Shown: positions 38,501 to 47,491 of the stretch, piece by piece
How the letters are laid out: each line of letters begins with the position of its first letter
How positions within the stretch are numbered: the stretch's first letter is position 1
From: Arbacia lixula
Lineage: Eukaryota > Echinodermata > Echinoidea > Arbacioida > Arbaciidae
Assembly (NCBI GenBank): GCA_963669155.1
Contig: OZ022591.1
Span: 3,315,797 to 3,379,796 of the forward strand
Reading direction: 5' to 3'
DNA: 64,000 nucleotides
The notes under the pieces: generated by a model
What the model was told of the DNA's origin: nothing
Seen by the model: only the letters and a program-made list of their open reading frames with translations
Database searches by the model: none
Position numbers and translations under genes: made by a program

Positions 38501-41500
38501 TGTAATATGATGGTGTTTTGGACAGATGGACTTTCTCCACACATCTAGTAAGAGCGAACATTCGATGGTGACATGTTGCTCTGAGCTATACGATTGTTGT
38601 GATAAGCGTATCACATATCAGAGCATGTTGCATGAGACACAACATTTGCGGCTATTTTGAGGACACACTTTATAAGATCCGCTTTCCACGATGTTGCAGT
38701 ATTATTTACTAGGTCTCAATCCGCAAAATAGGCTGAAAAAAGGAGAGAGCAAAACGGCATTATTTGAGTGATTTCCTTTCTTATATGCAGCTATGAGTTA
38801 TGCATTGGCAAAATTGCCGCAAGTGTTATTTTGCTTATATTCTATTTATTGAAACCACTTTATTTGTCAATGGTGGGATAATACAAAGATAAGCATACCG
38901 TTACCTATAACATCCAAAACACAAGAATGAAAATATAAACTGTTATTAATGCCAAATCACATCATATTGCACTGAAATATGGCAATAATTTTAGGTAAGT
39001 TTATAGCTTTCTAAGGTACCATGTAGCATATTGTAAAATCTGAAATAAATAACCAAATTGAATCTGCATTATAATATTGTTAAACTATATACAGTATACT
39101 ACAATAATGAATGGATATAAAAGTAGCTAATTAACATGATTAACATTAATCTGATTATTAATCTACAATTTTACATTGTTTCTGTGGAAATAATGGGGGC
39201 TCTTTGTTAAGCATTTCGGGGATGAAATGGCCCCAAGCCCCCATGTATTTTTTCCCCTGCTACAGACCATTAGCCCCCACCATACTACTTGTGCTCTTCA
39301 GCTGCTAAGATTGATAATCCCTCACAATTTTACTCCTTCATACATGTACCAATTAAAAACACACACCTACATATGTGTATTTTGCACCATTGGTTGACTA
39401 TCACACTTTTCCAAAGGCCCTGTGACTATGTGCATGCACAGCAGCGATAGATCACATCGCACATGACTATGCACCTTAAGTTGACTATTGCACTTAGCGC
39501 ACCCTTTCACACGTGTGTTGTTACATACTATGTACATTGTCTGTGACCTATATAATGTCACAGAGTGCATGCGCAGCAATGATAGATGTACATCATATCG
39601 TTTATCTTTAGGTTGACTATCGCACTCTCACACGCTCCACACTCTTTCCCACAGGCTCTCTGACCAACCGCACAACCAGGTTTGGTGACTCTTTCACACT
39701 GGCTCTCTGACATATAATCTCACAATGTACATGCGCAGCAGCGATACATCGCATCCTTCATCTTTATGCACCATTGGTTGACTATCGCACTCTCACACGT
39801 TCCACACTCTTTCCCACAAGCTCTGTGACCAACCACACAGCCAGATGAGTGACTCTTTCACACTGGCTCTCTGACATATAATCTCACAATGTGCATGCGC
39901 AGCAGCGATACATCGCATCCTTCATCTTTATGCACCATTGGTTGACTATCGCACTCTCACACGTTCCACACTCTTTCACACAGGCTCTGTGACCAACCCA
40001 ATAGCCAGGGGAGTGACTAAGGGAGGCAACCCCATTGCGGCTCTGATTGTCTGCTGGTTCATGGTGCAGGTATGTCATCATATGCTTTACATTATTATAA
40101 TGACTGCTGTGAGGGATATAGTTTCACTATTTCCATAATACCCGAGCAGTCTATATTTGTTTTATATATACAGTACTACCAACGATAATTAGATATTTTG
40201 TTTTACCCTGCAAGCATTAAAATACATTTTTCCAGGGCAAAAATATATTACTCTAAAATAAAGGCTGATGATTTTTGAGAGCACATACACCGGGCATGTT
40301 TGCAATTTTAGTTTTGCTGCAAAAATGCATGCAGACAAACACTGTTCAAAGTGCTGATCATGGTATTCGTGTAAATATTCATATCACACCCTAATCCAAA
40401 AGAGATGTTGATCACACAGTCTGGTGATTAAAATGGTCAAAAATCGTGCTGTGACTTTCAACCAACTAGAAAACAGGATTGTTTTAGAATAAGGAATATG
40501 ATTTTTTTTATTGTGCATTGAAAAACCTGGCATGGGGATTCATAGCAATTAATGAATATGCTAATCAATCAATCCTCATGTGATCAATCAATCAATCTCA
40601 GCTGGTGCTGTTTATTGGAGAGCTGAACGCGATTGGTCCGTTGGTATCCGTCTTCTTCCTGCTCTCCTATGCGTGCGTCAACCTCGCCTGTCTCGCTCTA
40701 GAAGTTGCATCTGCTCCAAATTTCAGGTAATCTTCAAAGCTTGTGAATTCCTATTGTAGCTTAAAGACATAAAGTTGTGTGATCATAACAGTAAAAACTA
40801 GAAGAAAACCATGAGAGAATATCACACAGAATTAAGGAATTGAACCATGACTTTTCGTTGAGTTATATCATGGACCTATCATGGATGGACTGCGCTCGGA
40901 TAGACTTCCTTTGATCTATGATGACCGCCACCTCATAACAATTCAAGACATTCAGGTGTTTCAAACAATATGCTGTATTTCTAATTAGGCAGTGCCTTCC
41001 TCTGAATAACAAAAGAAAATCTGGTAGGAATAAATTACACTTTGTGCTGACTCCATTCCTTACACCTCTCTGGTTATATTGACTGCTACATTTACCCCTA
41101 AAATGGCCGGGGGGGTGGTTGAATCAACCCCCCCTCGACGTTTCATGCAATAATGTCGCAACGCAAGAACGACTCATCACGACACTTCTTGACTTTTTTC
41201 TTTCAAGTCTTGCGCATGTTTTGAGACCAAATTCCCGACATCCACGCATACCATTATGGAGCCACACCCGTTTTCGTAACGCATGTCATCCCAAAACGTG
41301 CACAATTTTGTCATTTTTTTGTGCTTTTCCTATCAAAAACACTGCTCGTTCATAAAACTACTAAAAGCCTAATCATTTTTCCATTTGATAATTTTGATTG
41401 ATTAATTTGATGCTAATCATGGCTGAAAAGTGGTCAGTGACAATTTTCAATAAAAAACAAAAACAAAAGTAAAAAAAACAAAGAAATACATAAGAAATTC

Positions 41501-44500
41501 CAAAAACAATAAAGTACATAAGAATTAAAATGAAGTTTTTTTGACGACCAATTGTTAAAAATATTATAACCGATATACAAGCCAAAAGTTAGACTCTAAA
41601 TGTTTTTATTTAGTGTTTTGCATAGTTTATTAATTAAAATTAGCAATTAACAATTTTGAAAAATATATAACAAAATAATCTTGTAAATTATGACACAGGT
41701 ATCGTGCGTGCCAAATTTTGTCGCAATCGCACGACCAATGGCCGAGACCCTTAAATGTGCATTGTCATCCTGTGTAATTGTTATCATTATGAACATCATG
41801 GAATCTAATCTAATCTGATCCCATCAGACCATCTTTCAAGTATTTCAGCTGGCACACTGCTCTGATCATCATGCTGTTTATCATCACTGTTATTATTATT
41901 ATCACTATGCTCAGTACTGAAATCTCCATCCATCTAAGTGCCATAGACCATCGTGGAGTGCCACAACTCTCTGTTCCATGTCATGTTTAACAGCCCCTTG
42001 ATCTGCTAACCACTCAGGAGGGCTGTTTACCCTAGTAATGCTCCATTCTTTTCCTTTAAAGGGCATATACTGTACTGGGAAGGCAAAAAAGCCTTCAAAA
42101 TGTAATTGTTAGCAATCTTCTTGCCAATGGTCTTAAATTCATGTATTGCCTATTTTAGAAACTTGCTGAAAGTTATTTGCCCTCACGTGATCTATATTTG
42201 GAGTAATGAGTGATTAAATCACAAATCCTCAAAATGTTCGGGCCGAACATTTTGAGGATTTAATCATTAATCATTAATTACTCCATATGTGGATCATTGG
42301 AGGGCAAATAAAATTTCAGCAAGCTTCTAAAATTGGCAATACATGAATTCAAGACCATTGGCAAGAAGATTGCTCACGAGCACCTTTTGAAAGCTTTTTT
42401 GCCTTCCCAGTACAGTATATGCCCTTTAACAGATTTTCGTCAAACCTTCACTAATATTTTTTTTTTACATGTGTCTCCTTATATTGAAAACAAAATAATT
42501 TCAGGGTGAACTATCCCTTTAATATATTCTAATCTTATCTTCTCCTATCCCATCAGACCGTCTTTCAAGTACTTCAGCTGGCACACGGCCCTGTTGGGCA
42601 TGGTTGGCTGCATCGTCATGCTGTTCTTGATCGAGACCATCTGGGCCTTCGCAGCCATCGCTCTCTTCATCTTCCTACTCATTGTCGTCATCGTGTGGGG
42701 GCCTGAGAACGAGTGGGGCTACGTCACCCAGGCTCTCATCTTCCACCAGGTATGGGGGAAGCTTGGGGGTGCTTCTCCCAAATGCCGACTTAGCAGAAAT
42801 GTTGTCCCAAGTCTAGATTTTCTCCTGAGTAATAGTCCAGAATCTCTCATAACTTTCTTCCAACATGAGAGGTTATCGACATGCCCACTGGCTGACTCAC
42901 AATAGGTTAAAACAGGGTGTCTCCTTCAAATACTCTATCTTTCCTTGCTCATAATTTTATTGAGATTATGCAAATGAGCAAGTTAGGAAGATATGTAGTC
43001 CAGAATGCATATACGGAAAGAATCTGGAGAATGTTTTGAAGGATATTTTGGAGGGCCACCCACTCCTAAGTCCTTCACAACATTCGCAAACATATGAGCT
43101 GCAATCATCTCAGATAGGATGTGAAAAAGGAATATGTCAAGTTCTGTCTATATGTCCATTTGTCCAATCACATTTGTCTATCTCTCCTTGTATCCATCCA
43201 TCCATTGATCTATCCATCTATCTACATGTATTTGTCTTGAAAGCAATTATCTATCCATCCGTCTATATATATATATATATATATATCTTTGTCTATAAAG
43301 CTCTTTAATCGCCCATCTACATGTCGAGATCTTTCAGCAGGACATGAGGAAACAAACATATCAAGTTCTGTCTATCTGTCTGTCCATTCATCCAATCCCA
43401 TTTGTCTATCTCTCCTAGTATCCATCCATCCATTGATCTATCCATCTATCTATCTACTTATCTATATGTCTATATAGCTGTTTATTCACCCATCTGTATA
43501 GCTGTTTATTCACCCATCTATATAGCTGTTTATTCACCCATCTATATAGCTGTTTATTCACCCATTTATATAGCTGTTTATTCACCCATCTATATAGCTG
43601 TTTATTCACCCATCTATATAGCTGTTTATTCACCCATTTATATAGCTGTTTATTCACCCATCTATATAGCTGTTTATTCACCCATCTATATAGCTGTTTA
43701 TTCACCCATCTATATAGCTGTTTATTCACCCATTTATATAGCTGTTTATTCACCCATCTATATAGCTGTTTATTCACCCATCTATATAGCTGTTTATTCA
43801 CCCATTTATATAGCTGTTTATTCACCCATCTATATAGCTGTTTATTCACCCATCTATATAGCTGTTTATTCACCCATCTATATAGCTGTTTATTCACCCA
43901 TCTATATAGCTGTTTATTCACCCATCTATATATCTTTCTATCTGACTAATCAATCAGGTTCGGAAGTATCTTCTCCTGCTGGATGTGAAGAAGCAGCACG
44001 TCAAGTTCTGGCGGCCACAGATGCTGCTCCTTGTCTCCAACCCCCGCGCCTCCGCTAACCTCATCCGCTTCGTCAACGACATGAAGAAGAGCGGCCTCTA
44101 CGTGCTGGGCCACGTCAAGACGGGTTTATTCGACGAGTGTCCCTCCGACCCCGTGCAGCGGGAGTACCCCGCCTGGCTGTACTTGGTAGAGTCCCTCAAG
44201 GTCAAGGCCTTTGTGGAGCTCACGTTAGCTCCGACCGTGCGGGAGGGCGTGGCACACCTTATACGCATCTCAGGCCTGGGCGGTGAGTTATACACTGATT
44301 GTTTGTGTGACGATGTGTGTACTATAACTTCATTACAATTGAATACTCGGAATATAATCCTTCTTAGAATATTGTGTACTTGTTATATTTGTTTGTTATT
44401 GAATATCTTGTACCTGAATTTATTTAGAGTTATTTTAGTGGGCTTCATGCAATCTAGCTTTTTCTCTTCCTCATTGTATAAAGGGTATCAATTTAAACAG

Positions 44501-45368
44501 TAGTCCCTCTGTCATTTTGTGCCCACCAGGTATGAAACCAAACACTGTGATCATGGGTTTCTATGACGATAGCACCCCCCAGAATTCCCTGGAGTTAAGC
44601 CGGCCCGACAAGCCGACCAAGCGGCTGCGCTTCAACACAGACCCCCGGGAGGAGGAGGAGATGGGTAACGTGCTGACCCAGTTTCCTAAGCTGCGGTCTG
44701 GCAACGAGTCCAAGGCGCTGTCGCCAGACCAGTACGTCCTCATGATCCTGGACGTGGTGCGTCTCCGAAAGAACATCTGCCTGGCGCGCCACTTCTCCCT
44801 GCTGGACCGAGAGGCCGTGCTCAGCAGCCCGCGGGACAAATTCATCGATGTCTGGCCGATCAACTTCTTGAAACCTGAGCTGGCTGGGTATCTTGATACC
44901 ACTTGTATCTTTCTGCTGCAGCTGTCGTGCGTCTTGCACATGGTGTCCAAGTGGAACCGGCACACGCGGCTCCGTGTCTTCCTGTGCGTCGACTCGGACT
45001 ACCAGGCGACGACCAAGAAGAAAGCAAAGCTGAATAAGTTCCTCCATGACCTACGCATCCACGCGGAGATTGTCACGGTGCCCTGGAACCATATCACGTC
45101 TCTCAACTCGTACCAGATGGATACGCCGCATGGGGATGCCGCGCCGAGCCTCGTCGTGTCCGTATCGGAGGAGTACCTACTCGCACTGAACCAAATGGTA
45201 CGGGACTACACATCCTCGACTGCGACAGTCTTCTGCTATCTCCCGTTACCCCCTGCAGACCCACAATATCACATGACCTACCTGCATCATCTTGACCTAC
45301 TTACGCGTGACCTTCCTCCGACCGTTTTGGTGCACGGCTTCAACGAAGTTACCTCCACTGTACTATGA
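23557..45368 (+). CDS. SLC12A9: SLC12A9-like cation-chloride cotransporter family member
   Basis: Polytopic membrane transporter of the SLC12 branch of the APC superfamily. Human SLC12A9 has been tied to lysosomal ion and ammonium handling; the substrate here is inferred only by family. Coding exons: 23557-23845, 24561-24695, 30390-30524, 31278-31577, 32216-32323, 36583-36694, 38220-38377, 39984-40069, 40602-40726, 42557-42749, 43958-44282, 44530-45368. All junctions are GT-AG and phase-consistent, giving 934 residues; human SLC12A9 is similar in length. The N-tail carries ENTPLL; TM1 is about residues 74-96. APC-type [15 protein letters not shown] spans exons 2-3. [11 protein letters not shown], the hallmark SLC12 loop, spans exons 5-6. 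A luminal/extracellular loop has sequons at N268, N272 and N288. The soluble C-domain runs from about 548, with [33 protein letters not shown] and DVWPINFL, and ends in [16 protein letters not shown]12A9 subtype is favoured over NKCC/KCC by these C-terminal motifs. Confidence 0.95.
25914..26309. mobile_element. AGGGATAGT-type foldback element, copy 1
   Basis: Left end AGGGATAGTCCACCGTGAAA and a diverged mirror-image right end ending near GGGATGGACTGT. Facing internal segments include ATGGTTTGATGAAAA and its counterpart TTTCTATCAAAACTCCA. Related pieces lie at 36850-36970 and 42430-42518. Non-coding; lies in intron 2 of the SLC12A9-like gene. Confidence 0.7.
27619..27983. mobile_element. TTAA-flanked foldback MITE, family A copy 1
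   Basis: A 365-bp near-perfect inverted repeat starting AGGGAGTATACTGCACTGGG and ending CCCAGTACAGTATACTCCCT, flanked by TTAA at 27615-27618 and 27984-27987. The arms meet near 27800 around the palindromic core TGTTCGGCCCGAACA. TTAA target duplication is typical of piggyBac-related elements; the ends differ from the classical CCY terminus, so superfamily is inferred. No coding capacity. Confidence 0.93.
28079..28597. mobile_element. TTAA-flanked MITE, family B copy 1
   Basis: A 519-bp element with imperfect TIRs (AGATTGTCCGTCCCTTTT on the left, AAAAGGGACGGGCTGTCT on the right), flanked by TTAA at 28075-28078 and 28598-28601. Contains a short palindrome, CTTTTTTCGTACTACGAAAA. A second copy of nearly the same length lies at 32384-32904. 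Non-coding. Confidence 0.93.
29556..29720. mobile_element. GGGCCC-ended foldback MITE, copy 2
   Basis: Starts GGGCCCCTTTGCATAAAACT and ends AGTTTTGTGCAACAGGGCCC, with internal facing ACCATTAATGGTA motifs, the same plan as 22698-22872. Located in intron 2 of the SLC12A9-like gene. Confidence 0.8.
29753..29839. mobile_element. Small GGGCCC foldback element, distinct family
   Basis: About 87 bp, from GGGCCCTGTCTTATAAAGAG to GAATTCTTGAAGCCAGGGCCC-like sequence, with facing GTGATTGATC and GATCAATCGC inside. A larger diverged relative appears at 57697-57846. Confidence 0.65.
29858..30350. mobile_element. TA-flanked TIR element beside exon 3 acceptor
   Basis: About 493 bp with 21-bp perfect TIRs (GGGGCGTCTTCATTAGCCCG plus A), flanked by TA at 29856-29857 and 30351-30352. 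Further inner copies of GCGTCTTCATTAGC and its complement near 29938 and 30150 make a compound foldback. GC-richer than its surroundings. It stops 39 bases before coding exon 3 (30390). TA flanks suggest a mariner-like or similar TA-targeting element; no transposase frame seen. Confidence 0.85.
30573..30645 (+). mobile_element. tRNA-like SINE head
   Basis: Has an A-box-like TGGTTTAGTGGTGAGAGC and a B-box-like GGTTCAAACCC at tRNA spacing, but no good seven-base acceptor stem. A tRNA-derived SINE fragment is more likely than a working tRNA gene. It lies about 50 bases after the donor of exon 3. Confidence 0.55.
30640..30775. mobile_element. GGGCCC foldback MITE, diverged copy 3
   Basis: Facing ends GTTGCATAGATTTTCAATTA and TAATTGAAAATCTTGGTG with central ACCATCAATGGTAACTTCC, recognisably the 29556-29720 family but more decayed. 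Lies in intron 3. Confidence 0.6.
31008..31112 (-). mobile_element. tRNA-derived SINE, minus orientation
   Basis: On the minus strand an A-box-like TAGCTTGCGTGGTTAAGTCG is followed by the B box GGTTCAAATCC and then TGGTTCCAAGATTTCTTTCT. The tail matches a fragment at 57522-57568, so it is a dispersed repeat and not a tRNA gene. Confidence 0.65.
31866..32124. repeat. Dispersed repeat ending in AATTTGACTACCACACAG-type sequence
   Basis: Starts near ATGCCTTAGCCATGAAGTGG and ends with GACTGTGTGGTAGTCAAATT. The end recurs in the opposite orientation at 60811-60850 (GCAATTTGACTGCCACGCAG, then ATATGCCTCCGC). Element type unknown. Located in intron 4. Confidence 0.5.
32384..32904. mobile_element. TTAA-flanked MITE, family B copy 2
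   Basis: A 521-bp copy closely matching 28079-28597 along its whole length, flanked by TTAA at 32380-32383 and 32905-32908. It starts 60 bases after the donor of exon 5, in the same orientation as copy 1. Confidence 0.93.
33909..35140. repeat. Composite inverted repeat in intron 5
   Basis: The sequence around AGTTGTCTTGACAACATGCTCATATGAC (34095-34125) and TTCGGTACTCTA (34138) recurs inverted at 34908-34977 (AGAGTACCGAAGTATAACG, then GACAACTGGTTCTAAACA) and direct at 35095-35138. A decayed foldback element with internal rearrangement is inferred. Confidence 0.55.
34330..34745 (+). repeat. Dispersed repeat, inverted partner of 38385-38835
   Basis: Shares GGCAATTTTGC, AGCTGCATATA, CTGTCCAAAACACC and GTGAGC-type blocks, in order and on opposite strand, with 38385-38835 in intron 7. 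Diverged; no coding frame recognised. Confidence 0.55.
36850..36970. mobile_element. AGGGATAGT-type foldback element, short copy
   Basis: About 120 bp from AGGGATAGTTCACTTGGAAG to TTTCAGGGTGAACTATCC, an internally deleted relative of 25914-26309. Lies in intron 6 of the SLC12A9-like gene, about 155 bases after the exon 6 donor. Confidence 0.75.
38385..38835 (-). repeat. Dispersed repeat, inverted partner of 34330-34745
   Basis: Reverse-strand relative of the intron 5 repeat; begins just after the donor of exon 7. Block order matches the partner, with substitutions and small indels. Confidence 0.55.
39387..40018 (+). repeat. About 164-bp tandem array running into coding exon 8
   Basis: Landmark ATGC[GA]CAGCA recurs at 39434, 39569, 39731 and 39895. 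Landmark ACTCTTTCCCACAG recurs at 39641, 39806 and, as the true splice site, 39970, giving a period of 164-165 bp in the last three units. The last unit overlaps the 3' splice site and about the first 35 bases of exon 8 (39984-40069). Confidence 0.9.
41800..41890 (+). pseudogene. Decayed duplicate of exon 10 with pseudo-acceptor
   Basis: ATCCCATCAG followed by ACCATCTTTCAAGTATTTCA and CTGGCACACTGCTCTGATCA copies the acceptor and first codons of real exon 10 (42557 onward), encoding [12 protein letters not shown]. It then loses six codons relative to the real exon and runs into ATC repeats and a stop, with no good donor. Part of the intron upstream is also alike. A partial exon duplication now degenerate is inferred. 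Confidence 0.8.
42060..42425. mobile_element. TTAA-flanked foldback MITE, family A copy 2
   Basis: A 366-bp inverted repeat, AGGGCATATACTGTACTGGG to CCCAGTACAGTATATGCCCT, flanked by TTAA at 42056-42059 and 42426-42429, with the same palindromic core GTTCGGGCCGAAC. It lies between the exon 10 duplicate and exon 10. Confidence 0.92.
42430..42518. mobile_element. Right-end fragment of AGGGATAGT-type element
   Basis: Ends TTTCAGGGTGAACTATCCCT followed by TTAA (42519-42522), matching the right end of 36850-36970. It abuts the right TTAA of the family A copy at 42060-42425. Only the right half is present. Confidence 0.65.
43170..43470. repeat. CTAT/CCAT-type microsatellite block with (TA)n
   Basis: Diverged tetranucleotide repeats with a (TA)n run near 43264-43286, leading into the minisatellite that follows. 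Also holds two related copies of TATCAAGTTCTGTCTAT-type sequence about 220 bp apart. Confidence 0.85.
43473..43935 (+). repeat. 24-bp minisatellite, about 19 units, next to exon 11
   Basis: Unit TATAGCTGTTTATTCACCCA plus TCTA, nearly invariant, with TCTA changed to TTTA in four regularly placed units. The open frames over it on both strands arise because 24 is divisible by three and are not proteins. The array ends about 22 bases before exon 11 at 43958, leaving only a short stretch with CTGACTAAT and CAATCAG for splicing. Confidence 0.95.
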
Positions 45369-45704
45369 GGACATTTTATACTGACGGTCGTGTCTGCTTG
45401 ATTTTACTTCATAAACAAGACATATTTACTACATAGGGATTAATGATGGCAATACTTGACTTCTAATTTAACTCAATAATGATTGAAATAACTTTTTACG
45501 CTGATTTTTATATGGATTGTAACGTGGTGATTTTCTTCTTCTAAAATTGTATGTTGTGTACATGTGATGTTGATGGTGGATGATGTATAGTTAGGCTTGG
45601 AATATGGGGAGAGTACCTACTAGCTCTGATGGCTTCATTTAATGTTGATTACTGGAAGCCCAAACAATGAAGAGTTTCAATGAAATGTTTTAAATGTTGT
45701 TGCT

Positions 45705-45710
45705 ATTAAA
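45705..45710 (+). promoter_or_regulatory. Candidate polyadenylation signal, SLC12A9-like gene
   Basis: ATTAAA about 337 bases after the TGA at 45366-45368; the commonest variant of AATAAA. Not confirmed by transcript data. Confidence 0.4.
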
Positions 45711-46484
45711 CGTTGACTTAAATGTTAGCTTGTTTTGTACTATTATAAATGTGCAGCAAGGAGATCTGTATAGACTTTGCATTGTCATAAAAACTGGCAA
45801 AAACTTGACTCACAAGAGTTTCAGGACCAGTGAAAGTTACTGTTTTGACTGAATGTCACTCCCTTTATGCCCATCTCCCTCACACATATTTCTTATGCAT
45901 GTATAGGCCTCAAAATACGAATATGAAATGTCTTACATCTGCACTTAATGACACAATCAAATGAAGCAATATATGTTGTACTGTTAAACAATGAATCAAT
46001 ACTTGGCATATGCCACAAGTTGAATTTTTACTTTGAAATTCCCAGAATGTATGCTTGCCAGTTTACATGTAGATTTCTTCTTAATGCAATTTTTAAGTGA
46101 TCTGTTGCTGATACAGGTTTCATGCCTGGCTTTGACCCATTTACTACGGGAGCCCGGTAAACCTGGTTCCTAAGCTTGTTCCCAAGCTTGTTTTAAAAAC
46201 TTTGTCATTATATTTGGATGCAGTTGATATGTGCAATCTGTAGTTGAATTGTTTTGATACTGTTCAAGATCAAATTTGTGAAAATTCCTTGAAGAAATGT
46301 TGTTTAAGAAAGCTTTTACTCAAACTTGTTTTAAATTCATCTCTGAAGTTACCACATACCACATAAGACATTGCATGCACTAGCGGCACCTTTGAGTAAC
46401 AAGGTGGTTCACGAACCAAGAGTATCGCCTGATTTCGCAATCAATATAGAGTGCAGAGTTGTTTTCCTAATACCTAAGATGGTG

Positions 46485-46882
46485 CCTAGATTACCTTTGA
46501 CCTCATCATCCTCATGAAGACACGCGTGGTATTTTTGTACCAAGGATCATTTGTACCAAGTGTGATCATAATTGATGCAGAAATAAAGAAATGAGAGCAA
46601 GTCAAACGAAAACTTTGAGAAAAATTATTCACACGGCGTCATATCATTTGACCTTTTGACCCCTAGATGACTTTTGACCCCATCACCTTCATGCAGAAAC
46701 ATGTGTTAATACCCAAAGATCATTTGTACAAAGTGTGATAACAATTGATGCAGAAATAAAGAAATGAGAGCAAGTTAAGCAAAAACTTTTAACATTTTTG
46801 TAACAGACCAACAGATAAACAAACTAACAGGAAAAGTGATTACTAGGTCTCTGCCGAACTTTGCTCAGGCGAGACAACAATG
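46485..46882. repeat. Dispersed repeat with two internal units
   Basis: Two units about 177 bp apart share CCTAGAT, TTTGACC, ATCATTTGTAC and GATGCAGAAATAAAGAAATG. The right end reads CTGCCGAACTTTGCTCAGGC then GAGACAACAA. This looks like a dispersed family element, perhaps a non-autonomous one; class not determined. Confidence 0.65.
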
Positions 46883-47021
46883 CAAAATTTCCAGTGGATA
46901 CACAATGGTTATGCTCATGAGTAACCAGTTATGATCGATATTCACTCTTTGTTTATCAATAGTGTGACACACACTGTACACATGCACAGTGGTTGGGTAC
47001 CCCAAAATAATCTTGCTTTAA

Positions 47022-47491
47022 AGGAATTTCGACCCGGAGCTCAAGAGGGCGCTGTTGGATGACGTCACAATCATCGCCATCTTAGTTCCGAAGTTTGACG
47101 AGTAACGCTGTCCATCAAACTGGTAGATTGCGGATATGCGTTGCTTGCCCTTTCACGTATTATCGTGCATGCACAATGCACAGCCAGCTAGCTACATACG
47201 CATGCAAGCACATACGAGTACTACTACTAGTACTAGTCTACGTACGTGAGTGCTAGCTGGAAGTACCGTATGCAAGTGGGCGGAGCTAGCAGGGAACAGC
47301 CGCCGAATCATGAGCCGAACTGTATTTCGGCATACCTAGATTGAGAATCGACATTCTTCGGGCATTCGGAACATGGCATTTGCGTAACCGGTGAAATTAT
47401 CGAATAACATTGCCGTCATTGGACAACACGTACTGTCCGCTCATGCGCTTACATGGAATAACGCCCTCTTGAGCGCCGGGTCTGATTCCCT
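47022..47491. mobile_element. TTAA-flanked TIR element, family C
   Basis: A 470-bp element with imperfect TIRs: AGGAATTTCGACCCGGAGCT on the left, AGGGAATCAGACCCGGCGCT read inward from the right, both followed by CAAGAGGGCG. Flanked by TTAA at 47018-47021 and 47492-47495. GC-richer than its surroundings. Non-coding. Confidence 0.85.

Noticed and set aside
43402-44058. 218-codon plus-strand frame with AVYSPIYI repeats, and its 155-codon minus-strand counterpart with NKQLYRWV repeats
   Set aside because: Both come from a 24-bp minisatellite whose unit length is a multiple of three. The plus frame enters exon 11 in the wrong frame for the transporter.
44561-45047. Minus-strand frames of 134 and 150 codons
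   Set aside because: They lie opposite the last coding exon of the SLC12A9-like gene, which has clear family motifs on the plus strand; GC-rich coding sequence opens shadow frames.
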